In this document: piece after piece, positions 50,853-58,583 of the stretch
Numbering within the stretch: the stretch's first letter is position 1
How the letters are laid out: every line of letters starts with the position of its first letter
Assembly: GCA_031550615.1 (NCBI GenBank)
Contig: JAVBOL010000023.1
Location: 10,726-74,725 of the forward strand
Direction of reading: 5' to 3'
Length of the DNA stretch: 64,000 bases
Origin: JAVBOW01 sp031550615
Lineage (GTDB): Bacteria; Bacteroidota; Bacteroidia; Bacteroidales; Rikenellaceae
Made by a program: the position numbers and the translations under genes
The notes under the pieces: model-generated
Seen by the model: only the letters and a program-made list of their open reading frames with translations
Databases searched by the model: none
Told to the model about the DNA's origin: nothing

Positions 50853-51789
50853 TGGTTTGCGTATTCTTTGGTTTGGCGGGTTTTGCCGCCGTCTGCTCCG
50901 CAGCCGCTATATCATAGGCGGTAAGTTGTGCAAGGCAATAGTTATTAGTGATCTCGCGCAATTGTTTGACCCTTTCGGTGAGGATGCTAAGGTCTTCAGG
51001 CGTCACAACGAAACTGGTGTCATAGCGCGATCTTACATATGCGTCTCTCAGTAGTGTGAAAAGGCGTTTTTCTTCAGTTGTGTCGTTTGGCAGCGGTCTG
51101 TCGACCTCCCCTGTGAACTGCCTGCCACGCGCCATTAATTTTTCGAGGTCATGTGATTTGGGGACATATAGAGAGCCGACGAGAGCGACTGCCGTAAGCA
51201 TGTTTTCGGCGGCTTGATGTAAAAGGAATGAAGCTATTTTATATTCATGTTTCTCAGCATAGAAACTTACACCTTCAATGAATCCATTGCCATATCCGGT
51301 TAGGTGCTCATTGTAATACTCTTGTGCCAGGTCCTTTATCTCCGAGTACCTGAGTGCGCGCCGTCGTGCGAGTTTGAATTTCCCGGAATCATAGAGCATT
51401 ATTCCCTCGCGCTTGATGTCTGTGAAGAACGGACGCCGTTTGATGATCTCCCTGTTCAGGTGATCTATGCCCATTACGATAATTTGCAGGGGTGTGTAAT
51501 GCTCCTCCTGTTTGTCGAGGTAGAAAATTTTCCTTATCCGGCTTTCTATGTTATACTCGCCGCCGGCTTTGACTGGTTTGCGCGTAACGAGCACTATATC
51601 ATAGTCGCTGCGGTACTCGGTCATCCTGCCGTACTCTTCCCGGAAGTCATATCCGACGAAATTTCCCCTCGCATAGCTGCCGTAAAGGATCACCATTTCG
51701 AGATCCCCGACCACCTCGTGGGCTATCGCCACGATCTGGTCGAGGTCACGGCGTTTCCGGTGCGGCAAATGTGCTGTCGAGGTTTTCAT
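50845..51789 (-). CDS. Fused nucleotidyltransferase-HEPN protein
   Basis: 314 residues. The N-terminal polymerase-beta-like nucleotidyltransferase has ILYGSYARGNF (35-45) and SDYDIVLV (61-68), with the paired catalytic aspartates. The C-terminal part (about 160-285) is a HEPN domain with FLLHQAAENMLTAVAL and RDAYVRSRYD, an R/Y pattern like that of HEPN proteins. This is a single-chain form of the MntA/HepT arrangement seen at 20310-20970. It is housed in an otherwise housekeeping operon between aroA and lptB, which is odd. Whether it is a toxin system or a nucleotide-sensing regulator cannot be told. Confidence 0.82.
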   Translation of the reverse strand: MKTSTAHLPHRKRRDLDQIVAIAHEVVGDLEMVILYGSYARGNFVGYDFREEYGRMTEYRSDYDIVLVTRKPVKAGGEYNIESRIRKIFYLDKQEEHYTPLQIIVMGIDHLNREIIKRRPFFTDIKREGIMLYDSGKFKLARRRALRYSEIKDLAQEYYNEHLTGYGNGFIEGVSFYAEKHEYKIASFLLHQAAENMLTAVALVGSLYVPKSHDLEKLMARGRQFTGEVDRPLPNDTTEEKRLFTLLRDAYVRSRYDTSFVVTPEDLSILTERVKQLREITNNYCLAQLTAYDIAAAEQTAAKPAKPKNTQTNG

Positions 51790-51797
51790 CGGGAGTT

Positions 51798-52532
51798 TTA
51801 CCTTAATTTAAAGTCTTTTCCGAGGTAAACCTTGCGCACCGTTTCGTCGTTGGCCAGGTCTTCAGCCGATCCGGCTTTGAGTATCTTGCCCTCGAAGAGC
51901 AGGTACGTGCGGTCGGTGATGTTGAGGGTTTCGTGCACGTTGTGGTCGGTGATGATAACGCCGATATTCTTGGCCTTGAGCGTGGCCACGATGCTCTGGA
52001 TGTCCTCTACGGCGATGGGGTCGACCCCTGCGAAAGGCTCGTCCAGAAGGATGAACTTGGGGTTGATGGCCACCGCACGGGCTATTTCGGTGCGGCGGCG
52101 TTCGCCTCCCGAGAGCTGGATGCCCATGCTCTTGCGCACCTTTTGTAGGCGGAATTCCTCGATCAGCGACTCCATGCGGTCGCGCTGGTACTCCTTGGTG
52201 TAGTCGGTCAGTTCGAGCACCGAGCGTATATTGTCCTCGACAGACATCTGGCGGAAAACCGAGGCCTCCTGCGCCAGGTAGCCCAGGCCCATCTGCGCAC
52301 GCTTGTAGACCGGCATGGCGGTGATGTCGGTCACCTGGCCGTCCTCTTCGAGGTAGATGCGCCCCTCGTTGGGCTTGATAAGGCCCACTATCATATAAAA
52401 GGAAGTGGTCTTGCCGGCGCCGTTGGGCCCTAACAATCCCACTATCTCCCCCTGCTGTACGTCTATCGACACGTGGTTAACCACGGTGCGCGACCCATAT
52501 CGTTTGACCAGTTCGTCTGTGTATAGCCTCAT
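51798..52532 (-). CDS. lptB: LPS export ABC transporter ATPase
   Basis: 244 residues. Walker A GPNGAGKTT (about 37-45), Q-loop YLAQEASVFRQMS, signature LSGGERRRTEIARA, Walker B FILLDEPFAGVDP and the H-switch ITDHNVHETL are all typical of LptB. It powers LPS extraction from the inner membrane together with LptF/LptG, which are not in this window. It is first in the leftward eight-gene run. I start at MRLYTDELVKRYG (52532), the normal N-terminus. Confidence 0.94.
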   Translation of the reverse strand: MRLYTDELVKRYGSRTVVNHVSIDVQQGEIVGLLGPNGAGKTTSFYMIVGLIKPNEGRIYLEEDGQVTDITAMPVYKRAQMGLGYLAQEASVFRQMSVEDNIRSVLELTDYTKEYQRDRMESLIEEFRLQKVRKSMGIQLSGGERRRTEIARAVAINPKFILLDEPFAGVDPIAVEDIQSIVATLKAKNIGVIITDHNVHETLNITDRTYLLFEGKILKAGSAEDLANDETVRKVYLGKDFKLR

Positions 52533-52550
52533 TATCCAATGAAATTTCCA

Positions 52551-52558
52551 CAAAAATA
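52551..52558 (-). promoter_or_regulatory. -7 element TATTTTTG for the lptB operon
   Basis: Minus strand, 18 bases before the lptB ATG. As the downstream genes overlap or nearly touch, it may drive all eight down to 43987. Confidence 0.6.
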
Positions 52559-52601
52559 GGAAAAACCGCAAACATAACCAATAGCGTTCCTGAAAGCGCC
52601 C

Positions 52602-52675
52602 CCCGCGAAGCCCTGCCAGGGTATTCCGCCGCGGGTTCCGGCTGGTGGGACGAGTGCCGAATTTACACGTTGCCG
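52602..52675. other. Structured, gene-free stretch upstream of lptB
   Basis: Nested pairing: CCCGCG (52602-52607) with CGCGGG (52630-52635) around CCCT/AGGG. CCGGC and GCCGG then flank a larger loop that ends in GTTTTTA at about 52675. No reading frame is evident. It could be a plus-strand terminator or short RNA; no upstream plus-strand gene exists. Confidence 0.35.
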
Positions 52676-52717
52676 GCGTTTTTATGTCCCGTAAATACAA
52701 TAATACCGCCCCGGGTG

Positions 52718-52748
52718 TTGTTTGTGATAACAGAATGTATTATACTTG
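52718..52748 (+). promoter_or_regulatory. Promoter of the 55-residue membrane peptide
   Basis: TTG (52718-52720), 20 bases, then TATACTTG (52741-52748), one base from consensus, 19 bases before the ATG. Confidence 0.5.
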
Positions 52749-52767
52749 CACCTAAATTATTACACAT

Positions 52768-52935
52768 ATGAAAAAGTTGAATAAAAAACAAAAATTATTT
52801 GTCGTTATCGGTTCGGTGGCGGTTGTCTGTCTGATCGCGGTCGGCGTGCTCTATGCCGCGGGTGTGATCCCTTCGCAGGGCCAGGGGCTCAATTTCCTTG
52901 GCTTCTACAAGTATTTTGTTTACTTTTTATTTTAA
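52768..52935 (+). CDS. Small single-pass membrane protein (55 residues)
   Basis: MKKLNKKQKL, a strongly basic head, is followed by a membrane helix (FVVIGSVAVVCLIAVGVLYA, 11-30) and an aromatic tail (GLNFLGFYKYFVYFLF). The positive-inside rule places the N-terminus in the cytoplasm. I do not recognise a family. It has a promoter of its own and lies 157 bases before a PrsW-like intramembrane protease gene, which could make it a substrate or partner; that is speculative. A secreted or signal-peptide reading is possible but there is no clear cleavage site. Confidence 0.6.
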   Translation: MKKLNKKQKLFVVIGSVAVVCLIAVGVLYAAGVIPSQGQGLNFLGFYKYFVYFLF

Positions 52936-52949
52936 GGGAATATCTTTAC

Positions 52950-53092
52950 TTTGCAGTATATTTATAGAAAATTCTATTAGGGAGAGATTGAATAAAAAAC
53001 AGGAATTCTCCGCCGGCGGTGGCTGAGTAGTCGTGGTTTGCATCCAGGCTCCGCCGGGGATCACCGGCTTTCCTCGACTTATTTATCCTTAG
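52950..53092 (+). promoter_or_regulatory. GC-rich structured leader of the PrsW-like gene
   Basis: TTACTTTG at about 52948-52955 is a near -7 match. The following leader of about 130 bases contains GGAGA/TCTCC, the palindrome CCGCCGGCGG and GCCGG/CCGGC pairs, ending at the ATG at 53093. It is unlike the short AT-rich leaders of neighbouring genes. I recognise no riboswitch class. Confidence 0.35.
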
Positions 53093-54052
53093 ATGCTCTA
53101 CCTGGTCTCCCTGCTTCCCCCGTTGCTTCTGATCGCGCTGCTGTTCTGGCTCGACAGTTTCTCGCTTGTGGGTAAATCGACCCTGCTGCTCTGTTTTGTG
53201 TGGGGTATTCTCTCGGCGCTCATAGCAGGGTCGCTGAATGGGCTTTTTACTGGCGCGCAACTCGTCGCCCCGCCGATAATAGAGGAGACCATCAAGGGCC
53301 TCGGGGTGCTGTGGCTGGTACGCATGCGCCGCTCGGCGTTCTTTATCGACTCGGCCCTCTACGGGGTGACTGTCGGCGCGGGATTCGCTTTCCTTGAGAA
53401 TATCGGCTATCTGGCCGCCTATCCCGATATGCTGCTCGGTACGGCCTTGCTGAGGGGCATGGGCACGGCTATAATGCACTGCGGAGCGGTGGCCTCGACG
53501 GCGGTGTTGCTTTGCCATGTTATGCAGCGCAGGGGGCATGCCGTGCGCTGGTATCCGTTGGCGCTGCTTCCGGCCATAGGGCTGCACGTTTTCTATAATT
53601 CGCTTATCCTGCCGCCCATGCTGGCCCTGCCGCTGGTATGCCTCGGGGTGACCGTACTGCTGGGCCTGTTGTTCCTCTCTAACGAAAAGAGCATCGGGAA
53701 TTGGATGGAACGCGAACTGGCCTGGGAGGTGTCTATGCTATCGGCCATGCGCCGTGGTGAATTCGCCGCCAGCCGCACGGGTGAATACCTGCTCTCGGCC
53801 AGGGAGCGCTTCGAGCCCGAAACGTTTATGGATATATACTGCTGTCTGCGCACCTATCTCGAACTTTCGGTCTGCGCCAAGCGCAATATGATGCTTGCCG
53901 AGGCGGGATTAGCCGCGCCCGACGACGATTCACGCGCCCTGGTGGCCGAATTCCGGCATACTTACCGCGCCATAGGGCATGCCGGCCGCAGCGTGCTCAC
54001 TCCGCTCATCCGCCGCGACAAACTGACCTGGATGCTTAAAACGCTCGGCTGA
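53093..54052 (+). CDS. PrsW-family intramembrane glutamic protease
   Basis: 319 residues. About seven membrane helices occupy residues 1-210, followed by a soluble helical tail (210-319). Motifs match PrsW: EE at 64-65 in PPIIEETIKGLG, FIDSALYGVTVGAGFAFLENIGY (84-106), H129 in RGMGTAIMHCG and HVFYN near 165. PrsW cleaves anti-sigma factors in Bacillus; the substrate here is unknown, and no anti-sigma gene adjoins it. The long C-terminal soluble domain, with RERFEPETFMDIYCCLRTYL, is specific to Bacteroidetes members. Confidence 0.82.
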   Translation: MLYLVSLLPPLLLIALLFWLDSFSLVGKSTLLLCFVWGILSALIAGSLNGLFTGAQLVAPPIIEETIKGLGVLWLVRMRRSAFFIDSALYGVTVGAGFAFLENIGYLAAYPDMLLGTALLRGMGTAIMHCGAVASTAVLLCHVMQRRGHAVRWYPLALLPAIGLHVFYNSLILPPMLALPLVCLGVTVLLGLLFLSNEKSIGNWMERELAWEVSMLSAMRRGEFAASRTGEYLLSARERFEPETFMDIYCCLRTYLELSVCAKRNMMLAEAGLAAPDDDSRALVAEFRHTYRAIGHAGRSVLTPLIRRDKLTWMLKTLG

Positions 54053-54138
54053 GGTCGTAGCTGCGGCGTCGGTGCGCCTCACAAACGACATCCGCACCGG
54101 GCAAGCGCCGTCAATTACCCCGGTTGCCCTCCGATCCC

Positions 54139-54167
54139 AAGCCCAGGCCCTTGCCCGGGCTTTTTTT
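54139..54167 (+). terminator. Terminator after the PrsW-like gene
   Basis: AAGCCC...GGGCTT stem (54139-54162) followed by T-rich TTTTTTT. An upstream pair CGGTGCG/CGCACCG (54070-54099) may form a second hairpin in the 210-base gap before recQ. Confidence 0.75.
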
Positions 54168-54198
54168 CGCCCCCGCGAATAAAAAATCCGGCCCGGGG

Positions 54199-54229
54199 TT
54201 TGGAGTTTGTGAAAAAATGAATATCTTCG
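54199..54229 (+). promoter_or_regulatory. Promoter of recQ
   Basis: TTTG (54199-54202), exactly 19 bases, then TATCTTCG (54222-54229), one base from the -7 consensus. Confidence 0.5.
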
Positions 54230-54262
54230 ATAAATAAAACACGATATCCACTCACAAAATAT

Positions 54263-56455
54263 ATGGCCAACAAGGCAGACGACCAGCTATTCGCAAAACT
54301 AAAGGAACACTTCGGTTTCTCCTCATTCAAAGGTAACCAGGAGGCCGTGATACGCAACGTGCTCGACGGCAACGACACTTTCGTGTTGATGCCCACCGGG
54401 GGCGGCAAATCGCTGTGCTACCAGCTCCCCGCCCTGATGATGGACGGGGTGGCGATCATCATATCGCCACTTATCGCCCTGATGAAGAACCAGGTGGACG
54501 CGATGCGCACCTTCTCGGAGATCGAGGGCGTGGCGCACTTCCTGAACTCGTCGCTCAACAAGGCCGCCGTGACCAAAGTGCGCGAAGACGTGCTGGCCGG
54601 AAAGACCAAGCTGCTCTATTTCGCTCCCGAGTCGCTCACCAAGGAGGACAACGTCTCTTTCCTGCGCAAGATCAAAGTCTCTTTCTACGCCATCGACGAG
54701 GCGCACTGCATCTCGGAATGGGGTCACGATTTCCGCCCTGAGTACCGCCGCATTCGGCCTATAATAAACGACATAGGCAGCGCGCCGCTGATCGCCCTCA
54801 CCGCCACGGCCACGCCCAAGGTGCAGATGGACATCCAGAAGAACCTCGGGATGCAGGACGCCGCTGTGTTCCGCTCGTCCTTCAACCGCCCCAACCTTTA
54901 CTATGAGATTCGCCCCAAGCGCGATCCCAACCGCGACATAATCAAATACATAAAGCAGAACGACGGCAAGTCGGGCATCATCTACTGCCTCTCGCGCAAA
55001 AAGGTCGAGGAACTTACCGAACTGCTCATAGCCAACGATATAAAGGCGCTGGCCTACCACGCCGGCATGGACGCCTCGACGCGCGCCGACAACCAGGACG
55101 CTTTCCTCAAGGAGCAGGTCGACGTGATAGTGGCCACCATCGCTTTCGGGATGGGCATCGACAAGCCCGACGTGCGCTATGTGATCCACTACGACATACC
55201 CAAGAGCCTGGAGGGCTACTATCAGGAGACTGGCCGTGCGGGTCGCGACGGCGGCGAGGGCCATTGCCTGACCTTTTACAGCTACAAGGATATCCAGAAG
55301 CTCGAAAAATTCATGCAGGGCAAGCCCATCGCCGAACAGGAGATCGGCAAGTTGCTGCTGCTCGAAACGGTTTCCTACGCCGAGTCGTCGCTCTGCCGCC
55401 GCAAGACCCTGCTGCACTATTTCGGCGAACATTACCAGCCGGACAACTGTTCCACGTGCGACAACTGCACCAACCCGCGCCCGAGGGTCGACGCCACGGC
55501 GGCGATGCAGATGATGCTCAAAGTGCTGCGCGAGATTGGCGACAAATTCAAGGCCGACTACCTGGTCAGCGTGCTGGTAGGCCGCAACACCGCCCTTGTG
55601 AAGTCGTACAGCCACCACAAAAGCGAGTGGTTCGGCGCGGGAGAAGAGCACGACGACCGTTTCTGGGGTGCGGTGATCCGCCAGTCGCTCATCATGGGCC
55701 TGGTCGACAAGAATATAGAGAACTACGGCCTGTTGGGCATCAATTCGCGCGGTGAGGCATATATCGAAAAGCCCCTTCCGGTACAGATAACCCTCGACCA
55801 CGACTACGACGAACAGGCCGAGGAAGACGCCGCAGCAATGCCTACGGGTAAGGGTGGCGCCGCCGACGAGGAGCTGTTCCAGATGCTCAAGGACCTGCGC
55901 AAGAAGGTCGCCAAGCAGCACGACCTGCATACTTGGGTGATATTCCAGGACCCGTCGCTGGAAGATATGTCGATCCATTACCCTATCACCATAGATGAAA
56001 TGGCCAATATCAGCGGGGTAGGGCAAGGCAAAGCCAAAAAATTCGGCGAACCTTTCATCAAACTGATAAAAGCCTACGTAGAGGACAAAGACATCATCCG
56101 TCCGCAGGACATGGTCGTCAAGGGCGTGGCCAGCAAGTCGGGAAACAAGGTCTTCATCATCCAGAGTATCGACCGTAAGATGGATTTCGAGGACATCGCC
56201 CGCGCCAAGGACCTCGAACTGGACGAGTTGCTCTCCGAGATCGAAGCTATCGTGAACAGCGGCACGCGCCTGAATATCAACTACTACATCTCTGAGGTGA
56301 TGGACGAGGACAAGGCCGAAGAGATCTACCTCTACTTCAAGGAGGACGCCGAGAGCGACTCGCTCGAAGAGGCCGTGGAAGAACTCGGCCGCGACTTCAC
56401 GGAAGAGGAGATAAGGTTAGTTCGCATAAAATTCATGTGCGAACAGGGTCAATAA
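54263..56455 (+). CDS. recQ: ATP-dependent DNA helicase RecQ
   Basis: 730 residues. Helicase motifs: Q-motif FGFSSFKGNQEAVI, Walker A MPTGGGKS (about 43-50), DEAH in FYAIDEAHCISEWGHDFRP (including the RecQ aromatic-rich loop), GIIYCLSRKK and QETGRAGRDG. The zinc domain has CxxC pairs in DNCSTCDNC, preceded by CRR. A winged-helix RQC domain follows, then an HRDC region. The extended C-terminus after about 600 is rich in acidic helices. It unwinds DNA 3'-5' in recombination and repair. Confidence 0.95.
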   Translation: MANKADDQLFAKLKEHFGFSSFKGNQEAVIRNVLDGNDTFVLMPTGGGKSLCYQLPALMMDGVAIIISPLIALMKNQVDAMRTFSEIEGVAHFLNSSLNKAAVTKVREDVLAGKTKLLYFAPESLTKEDNVSFLRKIKVSFYAIDEAHCISEWGHDFRPEYRRIRPIINDIGSAPLIALTATATPKVQMDIQKNLGMQDAAVFRSSFNRPNLYYEIRPKRDPNRDIIKYIKQNDGKSGIIYCLSRKKVEELTELLIANDIKALAYHAGMDASTRADNQDAFLKEQVDVIVATIAFGMGIDKPDVRYVIHYDIPKSLEGYYQETGRAGRDGGEGHCLTFYSYKDIQKLEKFMQGKPIAEQEIGKLLLLETVSYAESSLCRRKTLLHYFGEHYQPDNCSTCDNCTNPRPRVDATAAMQMMLKVLREIGDKFKADYLVSVLVGRNTALVKSYSHHKSEWFGAGEEHDDRFWGAVIRQSLIMGLVDKNIENYGLLGINSRGEAYIEKPLPVQITLDHDYDEQAEEDAAAMPTGKGGAADEELFQMLKDLRKKVAKQHDLHTWVIFQDPSLEDMSIHYPITIDEMANISGVGQGKAKKFGEPFIKLIKAYVEDKDIIRPQDMVVKGVASKSGNKVFIIQSIDRKMDFEDIARAKDLELDELLSEIEAIVNSGTRLNINYYISEVMDEDKAEEIYLYFKEDAESDSLEEAVEELGRDFTEEEIRLVRIKFMCEQGQ

Positions 56456-56488
56456 GTTAGTGCGCCGGGGTCGGCTGCGCACAAAATC

Positions 56489-56515
56489 TGACGCACTCTG
56501 AGCACAGCAAAGTTG
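56489..56515 (+). repeat. Dispersed 20-base motif, copy 4
   Basis: TGACGCACTCTGAGCACAGC followed by AAAGTTG, 33 bases after the recQ stop and 21 bases before the DUF3795 start. Confidence 0.55.
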
Positions 56516-56536
56516 GGGCGTGTTTTTATTTTTGTT

Positions 56537-56872
56537 ATGACAAACTATTCCGTGGCCGCTTGCGGCTTGAATTGCACCTGCTGCAAATCGTTTAAAAGCG
56601 GCAAATGCCCCGGCTGCCGAGACAACGCCAAAGCCTCATGGTGCGATATCCGCAAATGCTGCATTGGGCGCGACTTCGCCACATGCGCCGAGTGCCCAGA
56701 CCATACGGATCCCCATAAGTGTAAAAAGTTCAATAACCTGCCCGGCAAGGTCATAGGTTTCCTGTTTAACACCGACCGCTTCAAGGCCATCGACCGCATC
56801 CGCGAGATAGGTGCGGAGGGCTACGCCGCCGAGATGACCGCCGCCGCACGCATGGCGCCTAAACGCCGATAG
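56537..56872 (+). CDS. DUF3795 cysteine-rich protein
   Basis: 111 residues with CGLNCTCC, CPGC, CCIG, CAECPDH and CKK: about twelve cysteines in the first 70 residues, the DUF3795 pattern, presumably binding zinc or an Fe-S cluster. Its function is unknown. The stop codon touches the rsmA start (TAGATG), so the two are co-transcribed. A TATTTTTG at 56527-56534 is too close to the ATG to be a normal promoter; transcription probably begins upstream, near the motif copy. Confidence 0.8.
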   Translation: MTNYSVAACGLNCTCCKSFKSGKCPGCRDNAKASWCDIRKCCIGRDFATCAECPDHTDPHKCKKFNNLPGKVIGFLFNTDRFKAIDRIREIGAEGYAAEMTAAARMAPKRR

Positions 56873-57697
56873 ATGGAAGTAAAAGCAAAAAAACACCTCG
56901 GCCAGCACTTTCTGACCGACCAGAATATAGCCTCGAAAATTGCCCATTCGCTCGAAGTGGGTGGCGGGACGGCAATGCCCGCCTCATCTGTCGCCCCCGC
57001 CGTGCTTGAGGTGGGCTGCGGCACGGGTGTGCTAACGCGCTACCTTTTGGAGCGTGAGTCGAAGGGCGAGTTGACCCTGTGGGGCGCCGAGGTCGACTCG
57101 GAGAGCATCGCCTACCTGCACGAGCATTACCCTGCGTTCACCCCCCGGCTCATAGAGGGCGATTTCCTGCGCATGGACCTGCGCGCGATGTTCCCTGCTG
57201 CGGAAAACCCCGCCGGGCTGCGCATCATAGGCAATTTCCCGTATAACATCTCCTCGCAGATATTCTTCAAGGTGCTCGAAAACCGCGACATGGTGCCCGA
57301 AGTGGTCGGTATGATCCAGAGGGAGGTCGCCGTGCGCATCGCCGAGCCGCCCGGCAGCCGCGAATACGGTATCCTGAGCGTGCTGTTACAGGCCTGGTAC
57401 GACATAGAGTACCTTTTCACCGTCCACGAGAACGTTTTCAACCCGCCGCCCAAGGTCAAAAGCGCCGTGATAAGGCTGCGGCGCAACGCCGTGACCTCGC
57501 TGGGCTGCGACGAAGCGCTCTTCGTAAAGGTGGTGAAAGCCGCCTTCGGCCAGCGGCGCAAGATGCTGCGCAACGCCCTGCGGGCGGTATTCGGGGCCTT
57601 CAACGGCGCCGAGCACGAATTCTTCCCGCGCCGCGCCGAAACGCTCTCGGTAGCCGAATTCGTCGAGTTGACCAACTGGGTGGAGGCGAATAAATAA
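56873..57697 (+). CDS. rsmA: 16S rRNA dimethyladenosine transferase
   Basis: 274 residues. KKHLGQHFLTDQNIASKIA and VLEVGCGTGVLTRYLL form the SAM-binding motif I; IGNFPYNISSQIFFKVL is the catalytic NFPY motif; RREVAVRIAEPPGSREYGILS follows. It dimethylates A1518 and A1519 of 16S rRNA. A short insertion after residue 30 (GGGTAMPASSVAP) is not usual but does not disturb motifs. It follows DUF3795 with no gap. Confidence 0.95.
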   Translation: MEVKAKKHLGQHFLTDQNIASKIAHSLEVGGGTAMPASSVAPAVLEVGCGTGVLTRYLLERESKGELTLWGAEVDSESIAYLHEHYPAFTPRLIEGDFLRMDLRAMFPAAENPAGLRIIGNFPYNISSQIFFKVLENRDMVPEVVGMIQREVAVRIAEPPGSREYGILSVLLQAWYDIEYLFTVHENVFNPPPKVKSAVIRLRRNAVTSLGCDEALFVKVVKAAFGQRRKMLRNALRAVFGAFNGAEHEFFPRRAETLSVAEFVELTNWVEANK

Positions 57698-57700
57698 CGG

Positions 57701-58216
57701 TCATTTTTCGTATAAATGCACCTGCATGCGCTTATGGTCATCGAGCGCATGCTTTATGTCGTGGATATAGCGTGATTTATATTCCGTCCTGACAGGGAAG
57801 GTTGTCCTGAGCGCCCGTGATTTTTCGCGACCCACGCTGCCGCATAATATTATCGCGCTGCTGTTGCAGACCAGAAAATGCTCTACGCTGTCTTCGGTGC
57901 CCGTATCCTCGATGAACCGTATGGAATCGGGATAATATTCCCTGCCGGCATATTTCGTTTCATATAAGTCGCACTGTGGCTCTATCTGGGTGACGGTTAT
58001 TGCTTTGTCTGGATAGGTGTTCCTTATTTGCGTCAACATTGAAAGGAAAGTTTGTTCCGTAGCGCCCAGTTCGCCGTAGATAAAGGTCGTATAGCCCATC
58101 TCCACCAAGGCAAAAACTGCATAGTACAGGTGTATTGAAAATCTGCCGGGACATTTCCCCCCGCTTATTACCATTGCTGTTTTGTCCTGGTGTGTAACAC
58201 CCCTGGCGTTTGGCAT
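57701..58216 (-). CDS. Hypothetical protein, divergent from an XRE regulator
   Basis: 171 residues, not recognised. MPNARGVTHQDKTAMVISGG starts it; the Gly-rich stretch GGKCPGRFSIHLYYAVFALV and later ISGG/CGSVGREKS resemble nucleotide- or Rossmann-type loops, but no defined family comes to mind. I chose the ATG at 58216, because the -7 element lies at 58241-58248 and an upstream start at 58243 would fall in it. It converges with rsmA and faces a small XRE gene across a shared palindrome. Lower local GC hints at acquisition. Confidence 0.65.
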   Translation of the reverse strand: MPNARGVTHQDKTAMVISGGKCPGRFSIHLYYAVFALVEMGYTTFIYGELGATEQTFLSMLTQIRNTYPDKAITVTQIEPQCDLYETKYAGREYYPDSIRFIEDTGTEDSVEHFLVCNSSAIILCGSVGREKSRALRTTFPVRTEYKSRYIHDIKHALDDHKRMQVHLYEK

Positions 58217-58240
58217 CTTCGTTACGTCTTTTATCCGGTA

Positions 58241-58248
58241 CAAATATA
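58241..58248 (-). promoter_or_regulatory. -7 element TATATTTG for the divergent hypothetical gene
   Basis: Minus strand, 24 bases before the ATG at 58216, close to the palindrome at 58266-58281. Confidence 0.55.
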
Positions 58249-58261
58249 ATCATATTCTGCA

Positions 58262-58285
58262 TTCGCAGACGATATCGTCTGTGAA
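58262..58285. promoter_or_regulatory. Palindromic operator between divergent genes
   Basis: A perfect 16-base dyad CAGACGATATCGTCTG (58266-58281), extended by TTC/GAA to 24 bases with one mismatched pair. It stands just upstream of the hypothetical gene's -7 element and 36 bases before the XRE start: a good candidate site for the XRE protein. Confidence 0.6.
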
Positions 58286-58316
58286 TTTTTTTCACATCTT
58301 CCGGTTCTTTGTTATT

Positions 58317-58547
58317 ATGAAAGAGTACAAACGGGATAATGTTCTGCTAAAAGAGCTTGCCAAAAGGCTTAAGCGGTTGCGTGAGGCAAAAGGGTTGTCA
58401 CAGGCAGATGTTTACATAGACACGGACTTAAATATATCCCGGGTTGAAAGCGGCAAGACAAGCATTACGTTGACCACATTGTCAACTCTCTGCAAATACT
58501 ACGGCACTACTCTTGAAAAGTTGTTCAAGGATATTCCGACCGAATAG
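58317..58547 (+). CDS. XRE-family transcriptional regulator
   Basis: 76 residues, one helix-turn-helix: LLKELAKRLKRLREAKGLSQ, then ADVYIDTDLNISRVESGKTS. Such small regulators often control a divergent or partner gene. Here the partner is the hypothetical gene at 57701-58216, with a 16-base perfect dyad between them. The start at 58317 (MKEYKRDN) is the first Met that gives a regular XRE N-terminus; upstream in-frame sequence crosses the palindrome. Confidence 0.82.
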   Translation: MKEYKRDNVLLKELAKRLKRLREAKGLSQADVYIDTDLNISRVESGKTSITLTTLSTLCKYYGTTLEKLFKDIPTE

Positions 58548-58554
58548 GTATAAA

Positions 58555-58579
58555 AAAGCCGGACGCTAAGTCCGGCTTT
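58555..58579. terminator. Bidirectional terminator between XRE gene and tilS
   Basis: AAAGCCGGAC, loop GCTAA, GTCCGGCTTT: a 10-bp perfect stem flanked by A and T runs on both sides, between convergent stop codons. Confidence 0.92.
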
Positions 58580-58583
58580 CTAT

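Noticed and set aside
54323..56026. 567-codon minus-strand frame within recQ
   Set aside because: Pure shadow of RecQ, whose helicase motifs are complete on the plus strand.
56527..56534. TATTTTTG as promoter of the DUF3795 gene
   Set aside because: It is only 2 bases before the ATG, so initiation would fall inside the coding sequence.
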